From NCBI GenBank assembly GCA_964572225.1, contig CAZNFR010000083.1:1-15477 (forward strand): a stretch of 15,477 bases of DNA, given 5' to 3'. The DNA comes from CAZNFR01 sp964572225 (lineage in GTDB: Bacteria; Bacteroidota; Bacteroidia; Bacteroidales; GCA-2748055). Position numbers and translations under genes: made by a program. Within the stretch, counting starts at the first letter, position 1, and each line of letters starts with the position of its first letter. The notes beneath the pieces were generated by a model. That model was not told the origin of the DNA. It made no database searches and worked only from the letters and a program-made list of their open reading frames with translations. Below are positions 8,801 through 15,477 of the stretch, piece after piece.

Positions 8801-9179
8801 GGCTCATATAAACAAAAAATGTATCCGGCTTCATACATTCTGCCTGCAGGGTTTCCTCGCCATCCGTATCTAGTGAAGTCATATAGGTTATTGAGCCACC
8901 AAGCTTATTATACAAACCCATTCCCAGCGGTTCTCCAATGGTCCCGGAAAAACTGATCCTGATTTTACCGGGCTTATCGGTAACAAAACTAAACCAGTCC
9001 TCACGATCTTCCAAATTCTTGAGTGTTCCGGTAACCTGTCCGGGTTCACCAATAAACATGGCGGTACCTAAATCATTGTTAGATTCCTGTTCCTGAGTTT
9101 GAGAGTAACCACTTAGGGAAAGGGCAAATGCCAGGCAAAATGCCAGACCCCTTATCTTGGAAAAGGCAGACGTGAGCAT
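5820..9179 (-). CDS. Large secreted T9SS cargo protein with eight beta-sandwich repeats
   Basis: A 1119-residue exported protein. Residues 1-26 form a signal peptide ending near GYSQTQ. Eight repeats of about 110-130 residues follow, starting near 31, 152, 268, 404, 534, 668, 793 and 915. Each opens with an acidic EPNN-like motif (DTEPNN, DNEPND, DEEPNN), then a G-x-L-G-like segment, a (D/N)xxDFY- or DWF-like motif, and closes with C-x(4-5)-D(T/S)-x-x-V ... CGxY. This resembles pre-peptidase C-terminal (PPC) domains. Six central repeats hold a cysteine pair 14-18 residues apart, probably disulfides outside the cell. Residues 1047-1119 are a type-A T9SS sorting domain: YPIPAENYLRI, VEITDLSGKIIY, WKKGMYILKV. 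No catalytic domain is visible, so a structural, adhesive or ligand-binding surface role is inferred. The gene converges on kefC with a 5-bp gap and ends in TAG. Confidence 0.85.
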   Translation of the reverse strand: MLTSAFSKIRGLAFCLAFALSLSGYSQTQEQESNNDLGTAMFIGEPGQVTGTLKNLEDREDWFSFVTDKPGKIRISFSGTIGEPLGMGLYNKLGGSITYMTSLDTDGEETLQAECMKPDTFFVYMSHWIYSDNSAEYTLTIELLPDEVPMDSPSNDFASSPQSLGILTDSLTVRGNIRYFNGNISEVNRDVNDWFLFITEKPGRLTMVTDSGLIPQLFLYFEDGVSTVPGSGNQYCIGADTFMVRLSSSLYGPCGGYKFRLLYETADTLTENEQNDDINSAHSLNVTEGQFSNTTLAHLGGYTMAENAVVQDKADWFFFHLNEPSVITSFIITPGYGSNLNYLVEAYTRNSNKLPLSSVSDSLSKIWHLKCAQEDTIFIKVLHTGGCGYYSIDAYTQNPPVSGEVDTEPNNSGFAGADLLTSNQKRTGALGFIDYSFYPATTRDNNDFYIIQTNARSDAFITLGGLNPAGISTANLSIYNKDQQKIFSEILSEEDFERELTCLEANDTVYLEVLNATGCGFYSIEATLAQKPYANDNEPNDEYTQAEIINLGSQTNLVKQGQLGYIEDEEYGFEDDTDFYLLKGPFSGSIELLADVDGESSDVIEFDFSLYKGGSLFTTIGGVTVPSDESKYLDLECTSFDSLYLRVSLKEGSCPSYEMDLTFTPTLSNDDGYDQVKGSSLPLRSNETKEGRIGFLVPGHEELINNQDFYSLQTDNEEEVYILTLIPENEQQVLGLAIYDGISVLDYQSTAGADNNKAEITLSCFALDKYLVQVINEEGCGGYTLSCQPTGYFTFEHDTEYYDFKEVNAALGSPYQGQIGRRYKSSFIDFFDSYFYEIKTPSTLKFTVTAGEENLSDLEIYVEQNDVFLIDLIIGPGLSAEGTIECMLPDSVFVTIQGSCGSYEINLEELSAAPGTDEEPNNVLMEAVDLSGNQTRIGTLGYLDYRQGGNMVDEKDIYAISSNQSGKGFLVFSLDPPDAQIEASILSESGTTLTSWNVNDGTSVSFDYPSPGLKNYLSLNGSAYEDCLNYSFSLSFGTNTHSTPSERIRIYPIPAENYLRIEGQENLRVEITDLSGKIIYRKEINDSSVILDTREWKKGMYILKVVSGKSGRTERIVIE

Positions 9180-9343
9180 GAGGCTGAACGAGTTTAAGAA
9201 TGATACTCAATAAAGGAAAATTTTGTAAATTCAATGTTAAGAAGGCTTCTAAACTACCTCTAAGTAAATCGGGAAGAACTTGGCCATAAATTCGTGTCTT
9301 TCACGGGACCAGGTACAATTCTAATCTTGATAACAACCCCCTG
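9180..9343. other. Short intergenic spacer without recognisable features
   Basis: This 164-bp spacer separates the end of the permease pseudogene from the start of the T9SS cargo gene, both on the minus strand. It should contain the cargo promoter, but I find no TAnnTTTG match on the minus strand and no strong hairpin. It is AT-rich next to the cargo start. Confidence 0.5.
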
Positions 9344-11762
9344 TCACTCATATCTCAGGGAATCGAAAGGATTTACCCTGGCTGTTTTCAGCACCCGGTA
9401 TGCAATTCTAAGGAGGGCAATGGCCAGGGCAATGAACATGGCCGGTACAAAATCCAGGGCATTGAGTTCAATCCGGTAGTGGAAATTCTGGAGCCATTGC
9501 CGGGAAATATACCAGATCACAGGCCACGAGATCACTGCGGAGATAATGACCAGGATCATAATGTTTCGTGCAATCAGCATAAAAATACTTCCGGTGGAGG
9601 CTCCCAAGGCCTTTCGTATCCCGATCTCCCGGGTCCGGACCTGCACCGTAAAAAAGGTGAGTCCGAAAAGTCCCAGTGAAGCAATGAAAATTCCGAGGAT
9701 GGCAAAAAGCATGGCCAGTCTGAGATTCTGCTTCTCCTGCTGGTATTTGGAAGCCAGGTCTTTATCCATGAAAAAATACTGCATGGGCTCGTTGTGGGTA
9801 AAATCCTACCATACATCTTCAATTGGCGATGGTATTGTGATCGGATTTTTCGCTGATCCGGATGCTGATATACCCCCAATTCATAACTTCCTCCTTAAAC
9901 CGGAAGATATAGGGCCGGATCTCGGTTCGCAACGACTGAAAATGAAAATCATCGGTTACGCCGATTATATCGAGAGACTCTGCCTCTGGGCCATTGTCGC
10001 GATTAATAAACCGGGTTGATAAAGGATCCTGTATGGAAAAACTCTTTACTGCAGTCTCATTCACCAGAACGGCCTGCCTGTCACCTGGACGGGAAATGTC
10101 AAAGCTTCTGCCGTTCTTGAGCGGGATTTTATAAGTTTCCCAAAAATCGTGATCCACCCAGTTGGTCTCTAACAGTAAAGATTCATCCGAACGTCCTTCC
10201 AGGGAATAACCATTGGTATTGTTATTGTGACCCGGGACAGCAGTCGATCCGGCAACACTCTCAACCTCAGGAAGCTTCATCAGTTCCTGCTTAAAGCTTG
10301 CCATCTTCTCTCCTACTGAACCTCCTCTGGCAATTACCATAATTCCCTCCTTTTTAAAACCGGGATCCTTATTTACCATATACCTGATCTGTCTTTCCAT
10401 GATCATGGTCCCGATGATCAGCACCACCGATATACTGAATTGCAGCACCACGAGAATGCTTCTAAGTCCCGCACCTTTATTCATTCTGACCGGAAGGTCT
10501 TTTAAAACCGTTACCGGTTTGAATGAGGACAGGAAAAAAGCAGGGTAAATTCCGGCAACAATTCCAACCAGGAATGAAATCAGGACAAGCACCGGAATCA
10601 GGTACCAGTCAGCAAGCAAATCAAGGGAGATACTTGCTCCAATAAACCGGTTGAGGTATGGCAATGTCAGTTGAATAATAATCAGTGCCAGAATCAGCGA
10701 AATAAAGGTAAGGACAAGGGTTTCGGCCAGAAATTGGTTAATAAGCCTTATTCGGGGCGAACCGCTAACTTTTTTTATCCCCACCTCCCAGGCTCTCTTG
10801 ATACCCCGGGAAGTACTCAGATTCATAAAATTGATCGAAGCAATAACGATAATCAGGATGGCAACGATCCCGAATATCTCCAGATACCTCGGATGGCTTG
10901 CCGGTTTCACGGCACGCTGAATCTTTGGGTTCATGTGGATCTCGCTCAGGGGCTGAAGGTACATTTCATAACGGTTAACATGGGCAAAAAACTCCTCCAC
11001 TGTCACACCCATATATTGTTCCAGGTCTTTACCCACCTTTTCCACCATCATCCCGGGAAATTTGGCATTTACGGCTGAAGGGTCTGCTCCCTGCCGAAGC
11101 AGCACATAGGTTCCAAAACTATTGGCCAGCAATTGTTCGTCATTCGCCCTGGGGTTGGTCATAAAAGAACTCAGGATGTTTGCATGAAAATGCGATTTCT
11201 CGGGAAAATCTTCCATTATTCCGTTAATGCGATAGGGAATTGAATCATTGCCTACTCTCAGGGACTTCCCCATAACATTCTGAGTGCCAAAAAGCTTATT
11301 AGCGGCTGAAGTGGACAGAACCAGGGTGCGAGGTTCATTCAGGATGGACGCAATATTACCCTGCAAAAGGCGGATGGAGAAAACCTTAAAAAAACTGGAA
11401 TCGGTCTCTACAAACTCTTCAACGGCAATAGACCTGTCACCAATCTTCAATACCGTTTCGCCCCAGGGATTCCATCGTACAAAGGATTCCACTTCAGGAA
11501 ATTCCATCTGCATATAGGGTCCTATGGGCGAGGCAGTATAGGCAACCTCAACCTCCTATTCTCCCATCTTTCCATCCAGAATTACCCGGTAAATACGGTC
11601 ACGATAAACATTATAGTCGTCGTAAGAAGTTTCATGAATCACAAAAAGAAAAATGATCAGACTGGCTGCAAGGCCTACCGAAAGTCCCAGTAAATTAATG
11701 ATTACATAAACTCTCTGGCGTTTCAGGGCTCTTATCCCGCGAAGAAATAGTTTTCCGGTCAT
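9344..11762 (-). pseudogene. Broken ABC transporter permease (MacB_PCD plus two FtsX domains)
   Basis: Read through its lesions, this is a member of the roughly 800-residue permeases common in Bacteroidota. The likely start is the ATG at 11762; only a TTG lies further out at 11789. Order: first helix (NLLGLSVGLAASLIIFLF), periplasmic MacB-like domain, first FtsX domain (FMNLSTSRGIKRAWEVGIKK), second periplasmic domain, and second FtsX domain (GLTFFTVQVRTREIGIRKAL) ending in the natural FDSLRYE and TGA. Three lesions: an in-frame TAG at 11556-11558 with homology continuing in the same frame on both sides; a frameshift near 9819-9822, after which TGA follows in the old frame; and a second in-frame TAG at 9806-9808 in the new frame. 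TAG is a true stop elsewhere here (the T9SS cargo and the kinase end with it), so suppression is unlikely. No ATPase partner is nearby. Confidence 0.85.
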
Positions 11763-11837
11763 AAAAAAGGTTTTGGCAGGTTGTTGCAATTAAGAGGATG
11801 TAAATTAGCAAATGTTACAACGAGATTTGTCGATCCA

Positions 11838-11885
11838 TCTGAAAAAATCAGAGTCAGAAAAAATTCATCCATTGGATGCTGCAGC
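11838..11885. promoter_or_regulatory. Cluster of short palindromes in the divergent kinase/permease spacer
   Basis: Three small inverted repeats sit together between the divergent permease and kinase genes: TCTGA-N5-TCAGA at 11838-11852, CATCCA-T-TGGATG at 11866-11878, and GCTGCAGC at 11878-11885. Such positions suit an operator for one or both genes, but the arms are only 4-6 bp and chance is possible. No good TAnnTTTG box was found in this spacer. Confidence 0.25.
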
Positions 11886-11946
11886 TTTTGGTAATTAATT
11901 CCTATTTTCACGCATTGTTTGCATCCTGCACAATTGCCTGAAATAA

Positions 11947-14073
11947 TTGAGAAAACCACCTACAGATAAAATCCTGTTAACGGAAAAATTAAGAAATTTT
12001 CTCACCGGCCCTTTTGTCTTTTCCCTCCCCTTCACCCTGATCCTAATCATTCTGCTTCCAGTTGAATTTACAAAATTTAAACTGAGTGCAAAAAAAGTTG
12101 AGTCCACTGCTTCAAGTACCCTGATTTACTATGCAAAGGTTTTTCCCGGTCAACTAAACTCTGAGTTATTCTTTGCAAATTACCATACCAACGCAAATCT
12201 GACACTCTACTCAAATGATGGCAGGATTGTTGAAACCTATAATTTTCCGGGGTTCTGGGATGAATCCTTTCCTTTTCAATTAAAGGATATTGATGGAGAC
12301 AGTATCCCTGAGTTTTTTTGCCTTACCATAAATCAAAATGACAGCATTTTTATATCCATGGTTGATTTCAATGGAACATCTGCCGGAGTGAACCATCGTT
12401 TTCTTACCTCCGTCAGAAAGCATAACGGAAATAAAGATCATGAACATCAACTTTTAGAAATACTAGACAATAATGGAGATGGATTCCCTGAGGTTCTGGC
12501 CTGCGTGTCGGCCGGGTATAAAATCCAGCCAAGAAAAGTTTATGCCTGGGATTTTTTGAGAGATTCTATCTATAGTTCACCTAATTCAGGAATTAAAATA
12601 AATGCCTGGCATGGCTGGGATTTTTATGACCTTGATAAGGATGGAGTAAAAGAAATCTTCTTCACAAATTCCGGAGTGAATAATATTTCCGATTCCACAC
12701 CTTATTCCGATTCTGCAACATGGTTAGCAGTGCTGGGTAAAAACCTTGGGTTTTACAGGGAACCCGTTTACATAAAAGGCCGACAATCGGTATCCCGGTT
12801 CAAGGTGCTTGAACCAGAAGGCATGGAACCCCTGATTCTGGCACATATAACTGACCTCAGGTCAAGGATACGCACCCGCATATTGCTTTTTGATAAGGAG
12901 TTACAGATAAAAGATACCGTCCTTGTTGATGATCCGGATCATCAACAAATATTCATTACCGGATTGAAAAGTCCTCTGTTTATTGATAACCATAATGAAA
13001 AAGCGAAAGTCTTCGAGTTGGATTTGTCTTCACTCAGCCTCAGATTATTAAAAATTCTGCCCTTCCCCCAGGGAAGCTTTCAGGTTTTTGATCTTAACGA
13101 GGATAAGAAAGAAGAGTTTATCATCACTCAAAGGTATCAGAGTTCGTCTGAGCTGATTATTATCGGCAGCGATTTGAACGAGAAGGCCCGGGTAAAAATT
13201 CAGGGCAGGATCGATTATCCGCCAACCATAAGTGTGAAAGAAATGAATCCGGAACAAAAGCTGATCATGTATGATGCAGGTCAGGAAAAATATCTGTTGA
13301 CCTATAACCGGAACCCATATTATCCACTCAGGTTTATCCTGCCTTTGTGCTTATACATAATGATAACCGCTCTTTTCCTGATCTTTCAAAAAATAATTGT
13401 AAATACTACTCTCCGACGAAAAGAAGCACATGATAAACTGCAAACCTATCAATTGCAGGCAGTAATGAATCAGCTCAATCCGCATTTTACTTTTAATGCC
13501 ATCAATTCCATCGGACATGCCATTCTCACGGGTCATAAAGAGGAAGCCCACAGCTATTTCGTAAAGCTTTCCTCCCTGATCAGAAAAACCATGTACAATG
13601 CACTCAGTCCGGTGAAAACCCTGGACGAAGAGATTGAATTCGTGAAAGAATACCTGGAAATTGAAGAGTACAGGCACTCCGGGAAGCTAAAATGGAATTT
13701 AGAGGTAGACGACCGCGTAAACAAAAATGTTGAAATCCCCAAAATGCTCATTCAGATATTCACCGAGAACTCAGTTAAACACGGATTATTACATAAAGAA
13801 GGGACAGGCAAGATCGAGATCCACATCCATCATCGGGGAGATAATCAGATCGGCATAGAAATTACCGATGATGGTGTGGGGAGAGAGAGGGCGGCAAAGA
13901 TTGTGCAATCCAAAGGGAAGGGCCTGAAAATTTTTAAGAATTACATTGATATATATAATAAACGCTTCGATAACTTCATCAGCTTTAGTCTTGAGGACTT
14001 ATATCCTCATAAAGTAAACAAAGGCACAAAAATCAACATCGATATATTTATCAGGGAAAACAGGAAAAAATAG
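11947..14073 (+). CDS. LytS/YehU-type sensor histidine kinase with FG-GAP-like extracytoplasmic sensor
   Basis: A 708-residue membrane histidine kinase. The frame opens after a TAA at 11944, so the TTG at 11947 is the first possible start, and no ATG occurs before the first membrane helix; a non-ATG start is therefore needed. Order: helix 1 (about 22-40), a large periplasmic region (41-457), helix 2 (about 460-484), then the His_kinase domain with phospho-acceptor H513 in QLNPHFTFNAINSI, and an HATPase_c domain with E607/N608 in TENSVKHG and DDGVGR (641-646). The sensor region carries four Asp-rich loops, DIDGDSIPE (114), DNNGDGFPE (174), DLDKDGVKE (228) and DLNEDKKEE (382), typical of FG-GAP/VCBS blades that often bind Ca2+. 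Kinases of this family normally phosphorylate a LytTR response regulator; none is adjacent here. The gene ends in TAG. Confidence 0.9.
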   Translation: MRKPPTDKILLTEKLRNFLTGPFVFSLPFTLILIILLPVEFTKFKLSAKKVESTASSTLIYYAKVFPGQLNSELFFANYHTNANLTLYSNDGRIVETYNFPGFWDESFPFQLKDIDGDSIPEFFCLTINQNDSIFISMVDFNGTSAGVNHRFLTSVRKHNGNKDHEHQLLEILDNNGDGFPEVLACVSAGYKIQPRKVYAWDFLRDSIYSSPNSGIKINAWHGWDFYDLDKDGVKEIFFTNSGVNNISDSTPYSDSATWLAVLGKNLGFYREPVYIKGRQSVSRFKVLEPEGMEPLILAHITDLRSRIRTRILLFDKELQIKDTVLVDDPDHQQIFITGLKSPLFIDNHNEKAKVFELDLSSLSLRLLKILPFPQGSFQVFDLNEDKKEEFIITQRYQSSSELIIIGSDLNEKARVKIQGRIDYPPTISVKEMNPEQKLIMYDAGQEKYLLTYNRNPYYPLRFILPLCLYIMITALFLIFQKIIVNTTLRRKEAHDKLQTYQLQAVMNQLNPHFTFNAINSIGHAILTGHKEEAHSYFVKLSSLIRKTMYNALSPVKTLDEEIEFVKEYLEIEEYRHSGKLKWNLEVDDRVNKNVEIPKMLIQIFTENSVKHGLLHKEGTGKIEIHIHHRGDNQIGIEITDDGVGRERAAKIVQSKGKGLKIFKNYIDIYNKRFDNFISFSLEDLYPHKVNKGTKINIDIFIRENRKK

Positions 14074-14075
14074 GG

Positions 14076-14105
14076 GGTAACAATCTGTTTACCTGGAACT
14101 TTTTT
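14076..14105 (+). terminator. Weak candidate terminator after the kinase gene
   Basis: A short stem GGTAA (14076-14080) with TTACC (14089-14093) is followed six bases later by six T residues (14100-14105). The stem is only 5-6 bp and AT-rich, so this is a weak candidate. It lies directly after the kinase stop codon, where a terminator is expected because the next genes are convergent. Confidence 0.3.
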
Positions 14106-14141
14106 CTTCACAGGCATTAAAAATCAAATACCGGGCGCTTG

Positions 14142-14285
14142 TTAATCCTCTCCTGTTGTGAGGTACATCAGGTTTGCGTCCCTGACCCATTTTCTCAGGT
14201 TATCCTCATTCTGTGACCGGTTATAATTCTTGAAACGCCTGAGATCCGCCTCGATTCGTTTGTCAATCTCTTTAAAATCCATCAT
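14142..14285 (-). CDS. Small hypothetical charged protein (47 aa)
   Basis: A small reading frame opening with two successive ATG codons (14285 and 14282) and ending in TAA at 14142. The product begins MMDFKEIDKRIEADLRRF and is strongly charged, with a probable amphipathic helix in the first half, a WVRDANLMYL segment later and no Cys, signal peptide or membrane helix. I do not recognise a family. It lies 95 bp downstream of the patatin gene on the same strand and converges on the kinase. In its favour are the clean helix-like composition and the otherwise unexplained 307-bp gap it fills. Against it are its short length and the lack of a clear promoter or ribosome binding site. The rest of the gap, 14286-14380, shows nothing convincing. 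Confidence 0.5.
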   Translation of the reverse strand: MMDFKEIDKRIEADLRRFKNYNRSQNEDNLRKWVRDANLMYLTTGED

Positions 14286-14380
14286 TGGTAGTTTGATGCT
14301 GCCAAATTAACGGGATAATGTATACGAAATTATGATTAAGGTCACATTATATAAACATATTATCAACAGGTTCTATATCC

Positions 14381-15397
14381 CTAAACAAGGTGCCTGGCAA
14401 ATTCGGTTAACTGACTGTCATATTGCTTTGCTGCCTGCTCACCTGCTTTCTCCAGTTCCTTAAGGTTGCCGGGTCCGGCATTATCCATTTCTGTTCCTGC
14501 GTCACCCATGGAAGGTTGTATTCTGAGGTATTGTCCGGGCTTTTCCACAGCATCAAAAATTTGTTTCAATTGATAATCCACCGTTTCTGAAACACCAGAC
14601 ATCATGATATCAATCACCGGTTTTATCCATCCTATCTTTCCCCAGTCCTTCGCCCTTGAGTAGGGGTAGGCTTTTTTATCTTCACCACAACCAAGGGAAA
14701 GAATTGCCATATCTGCTGCCCTGGGTTTTTTCCGGGCCTCATCAAATATCAATTTCCGCGCTTCGGCATATGCACAAAGGGTCGGATTGTTCGCATAAAC
14801 ACCTCCATCGATCAGGGCATACTTTGTACCGGCAAAAGAACTCACCCTACAGGCTTCAAAATAGGTAGGTGCTGCCGAAGTGGCCCGGGCCACATCCCTT
14901 ACATAGAAATCCTTTTCCTCCTTTAAAAGTGCATCATGCTGTGTAAAAAAATGGGCCTTGCGGTTTTGGATATCATAAGCAGTAATGATACAGGGTTTTA
15001 AAAGATCTTTCAGCCGTGTGTTTGCTAAATAATTGGAAAGGTTTGTCTCCAGCGCCCTTGCAGGGTACTTTTCATCGAATAGTCCTGCCCCGCTTTTCAT
15101 TTTATGCATAAAGGGAAGGTGAAAGATATCACTACCCTTTTCGAGATAGAGTCCAACGGCTTCTTCAGCCGTAAATTGGGGCGTGCCGGGATCTTCGGCT
15201 GAAGGCGTCAGCAGCAGACAGGTGAGGATACCGCCTGTGCTGGTTCCGGCTACCAGATCGAAATAATCTGCAATCCTTGCATCAGGATTACCGCTGAGTT
15301 CCTTAAGTTTATTTTCCAGGTGGACCAGAATCTTCCCGGGAAGGATTCCCTTGATCCCACCCCCATCGATGGATAATACCCTGACTAGCTTTGCCAT
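14381..15397 (-). CDS. Patatin-like phospholipase (plant-patatin type)
   Basis: A 338-residue cytoplasmic lipid acyl hydrolase with the Ser-Asp catalytic dyad. The oxyanion loop is DGGGIKG (11-17), the nucleophile elbow GTSTG (51-55, Ser53) and the catalytic Asp D197 in DGGVYANNP. VLSIDGGGIKGILP and DARIADYFDLVAGTSTGG closely match what I recall of potato patatin, so it belongs to the patatin/cPLA2-like group rather than the RssA-like or ExoU-like groups. There is no signal peptide or membrane helix. The ATG at 15397 sits right before the first beta strand, so the start is firm. Similar enzymes act as housekeeping lipases or as membrane-attacking effectors in CBASS defence; only 80 bp upstream is visible and no cyclase is in the window, so a defence role is not supported. 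A promoter and a palindrome lie directly upstream. Confidence 0.92.
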   Translation of the reverse strand: MAKLVRVLSIDGGGIKGILPGKILVHLENKLKELSGNPDARIADYFDLVAGTSTGGILTCLLLTPSAEDPGTPQFTAEEAVGLYLEKGSDIFHLPFMHKMKSGAGLFDEKYPARALETNLSNYLANTRLKDLLKPCIITAYDIQNRKAHFFTQHDALLKEEKDFYVRDVARATSAAPTYFEACRVSSFAGTKYALIDGGVYANNPTLCAYAEARKLIFDEARKKPRAADMAILSLGCGEDKKAYPYSRAKDWGKIGWIKPVIDIMMSGVSETVDYQLKQIFDAVEKPGQYLRIQPSMGDAGTEMDNAGPGNLKELEKAGEQAAKQYDSQLTEFARHLV

Positions 15398-15428
15398 ATG
15401 TGTAAAATTTATATTTTCGGATCGAGAT

Positions 15429-15459
15429 CAAAAATAAAAATACGTCAGTTCGTCATAAA
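15429..15459 (-). promoter_or_regulatory. Bacteroidota-type promoter of the patatin gene
   Basis: On the minus strand TATTTTTG (15436-15429) fits the -7 consensus TAnnTTTG exactly. TTTA (15459-15456), one mismatch from the -33 consensus TTTG, lies 19 bp upstream, within normal spacing. Transcription would start near 15423, leaving a leader of about 25 nt before the ATG at 15397. Confidence 0.55.
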
Positions 15460-15461
15460 TA

Positions 15462-15477
15462 ATGACATAAATGTCAT
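15462..15477. promoter_or_regulatory. Perfect palindrome with Crp/Fnr-type geometry upstream of the patatin promoter
   Basis: ATGACATAAATGTCAT is a perfect inverted repeat with 7-bp arms and a 2-bp centre; read as ATGAC-N6-GTCAT it has the half-site spacing of Crp/Fnr-family operators. It is centred roughly 47 bp upstream of the inferred transcription start, a position suited to activation. A second, overlapping repeat, GTCAT-N5-ATGAC, covers 15452-15466. The window ends exactly at the outer edge, so flanking bases are unseen. Confidence 0.4.

Noticed and set aside
9819..9822. Programmed frameshift in the permease
   Set aside because: I see no slippery heptamer or downstream hairpin, and a stop codon follows in the new frame five codons later, so a shift would not rescue the protein.
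9546..10019. Open frame of 157 codons on the plus strand
   Set aside because: It runs antisense to the permease remnant, whose homology accounts for the sequence; its own product has no recognisable pattern.
9806..11558. In-frame TAG codons in the permease as recoding or amber suppression
   Set aside because: Two nearby intact genes end in TAG with no homology beyond it, and the permease also has a frameshift, so ordinary gene decay or sequence error is simpler.
14381..15397. Patatin as a CBASS (CapV-like) defence effector
   Set aside because: No CD-NTase or ancillary gene is visible; only 80 bp upstream is available and the downstream neighbours are unrelated.

Overview
The window looks like chromosomal DNA of a member of the Bacteroidota. 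The strongest signs are a large secreted protein ending in a type IX secretion (T9SS) C-terminal sorting domain, a LytS-type sensor kinase with a beta-propeller-like sensor region, a large two-FtsX-domain ABC permease of the kind that is abundant in this phylum, an OB-fold tRNA_anti-like membrane protein, and a perfect TAnnTTTG promoter element (the Bacteroidota -7 box) upstream of the patatin gene. Class or genus cannot be fixed from the sequence alone.

Layout. A lipoprotein ADP-ribosylglycohydrolase (58-1614, +) meets an OB-fold membrane protein (1601-2056, -) tail to tail with a 14-bp overlap. Across a 258-bp divergent spacer lies a forward run of three genes: a cation diffusion facilitator (2315-3190), a KefF-like flavoprotein (3253-3882) and a KefC-like K+/H+ antiporter (3889-5814). 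KefF and KefC are 6 bp apart and form the classical electrophile-gated potassium efflux pair. Converging on kefC with a 5-bp gap is a 1119-residue T9SS cargo protein built of eight repeats (5820-9179, -). Next comes a broken ABC permease (9344-11762, -) carrying two in-frame amber codons and one frameshift, and a divergent LytS-type histidine kinase (11947-14073, +). The window closes with a 47-codon small reading frame (14142-14285, -) and a plant-patatin-like phospholipase (14381-15397, -), which has a recognisable promoter and a Crp/Fnr-geometry palindrome at the very window edge.

How the genes work together. The only clear functional unit is kefF-kefC: the flavoprotein is the known regulatory subunit of the antiporter, which acidifies the cytoplasm under electrophile stress. 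The upstream metal exporter-like gene may share its transcript. The other genes look like independent single-gene units. The histidine kinase has no response regulator within the window.

I see no mobile element, CRISPR array, rRNA or tRNA, and no convincing multi-gene novel system. The points most worth a second look are the complementary half-cystine pattern in the T9SS repeat protein, the Ca2+-loop-like sensor region of the kinase, the multiply damaged permease, an Asn-to-Asp change at the glutathione site of KefC, and the patatin operator.
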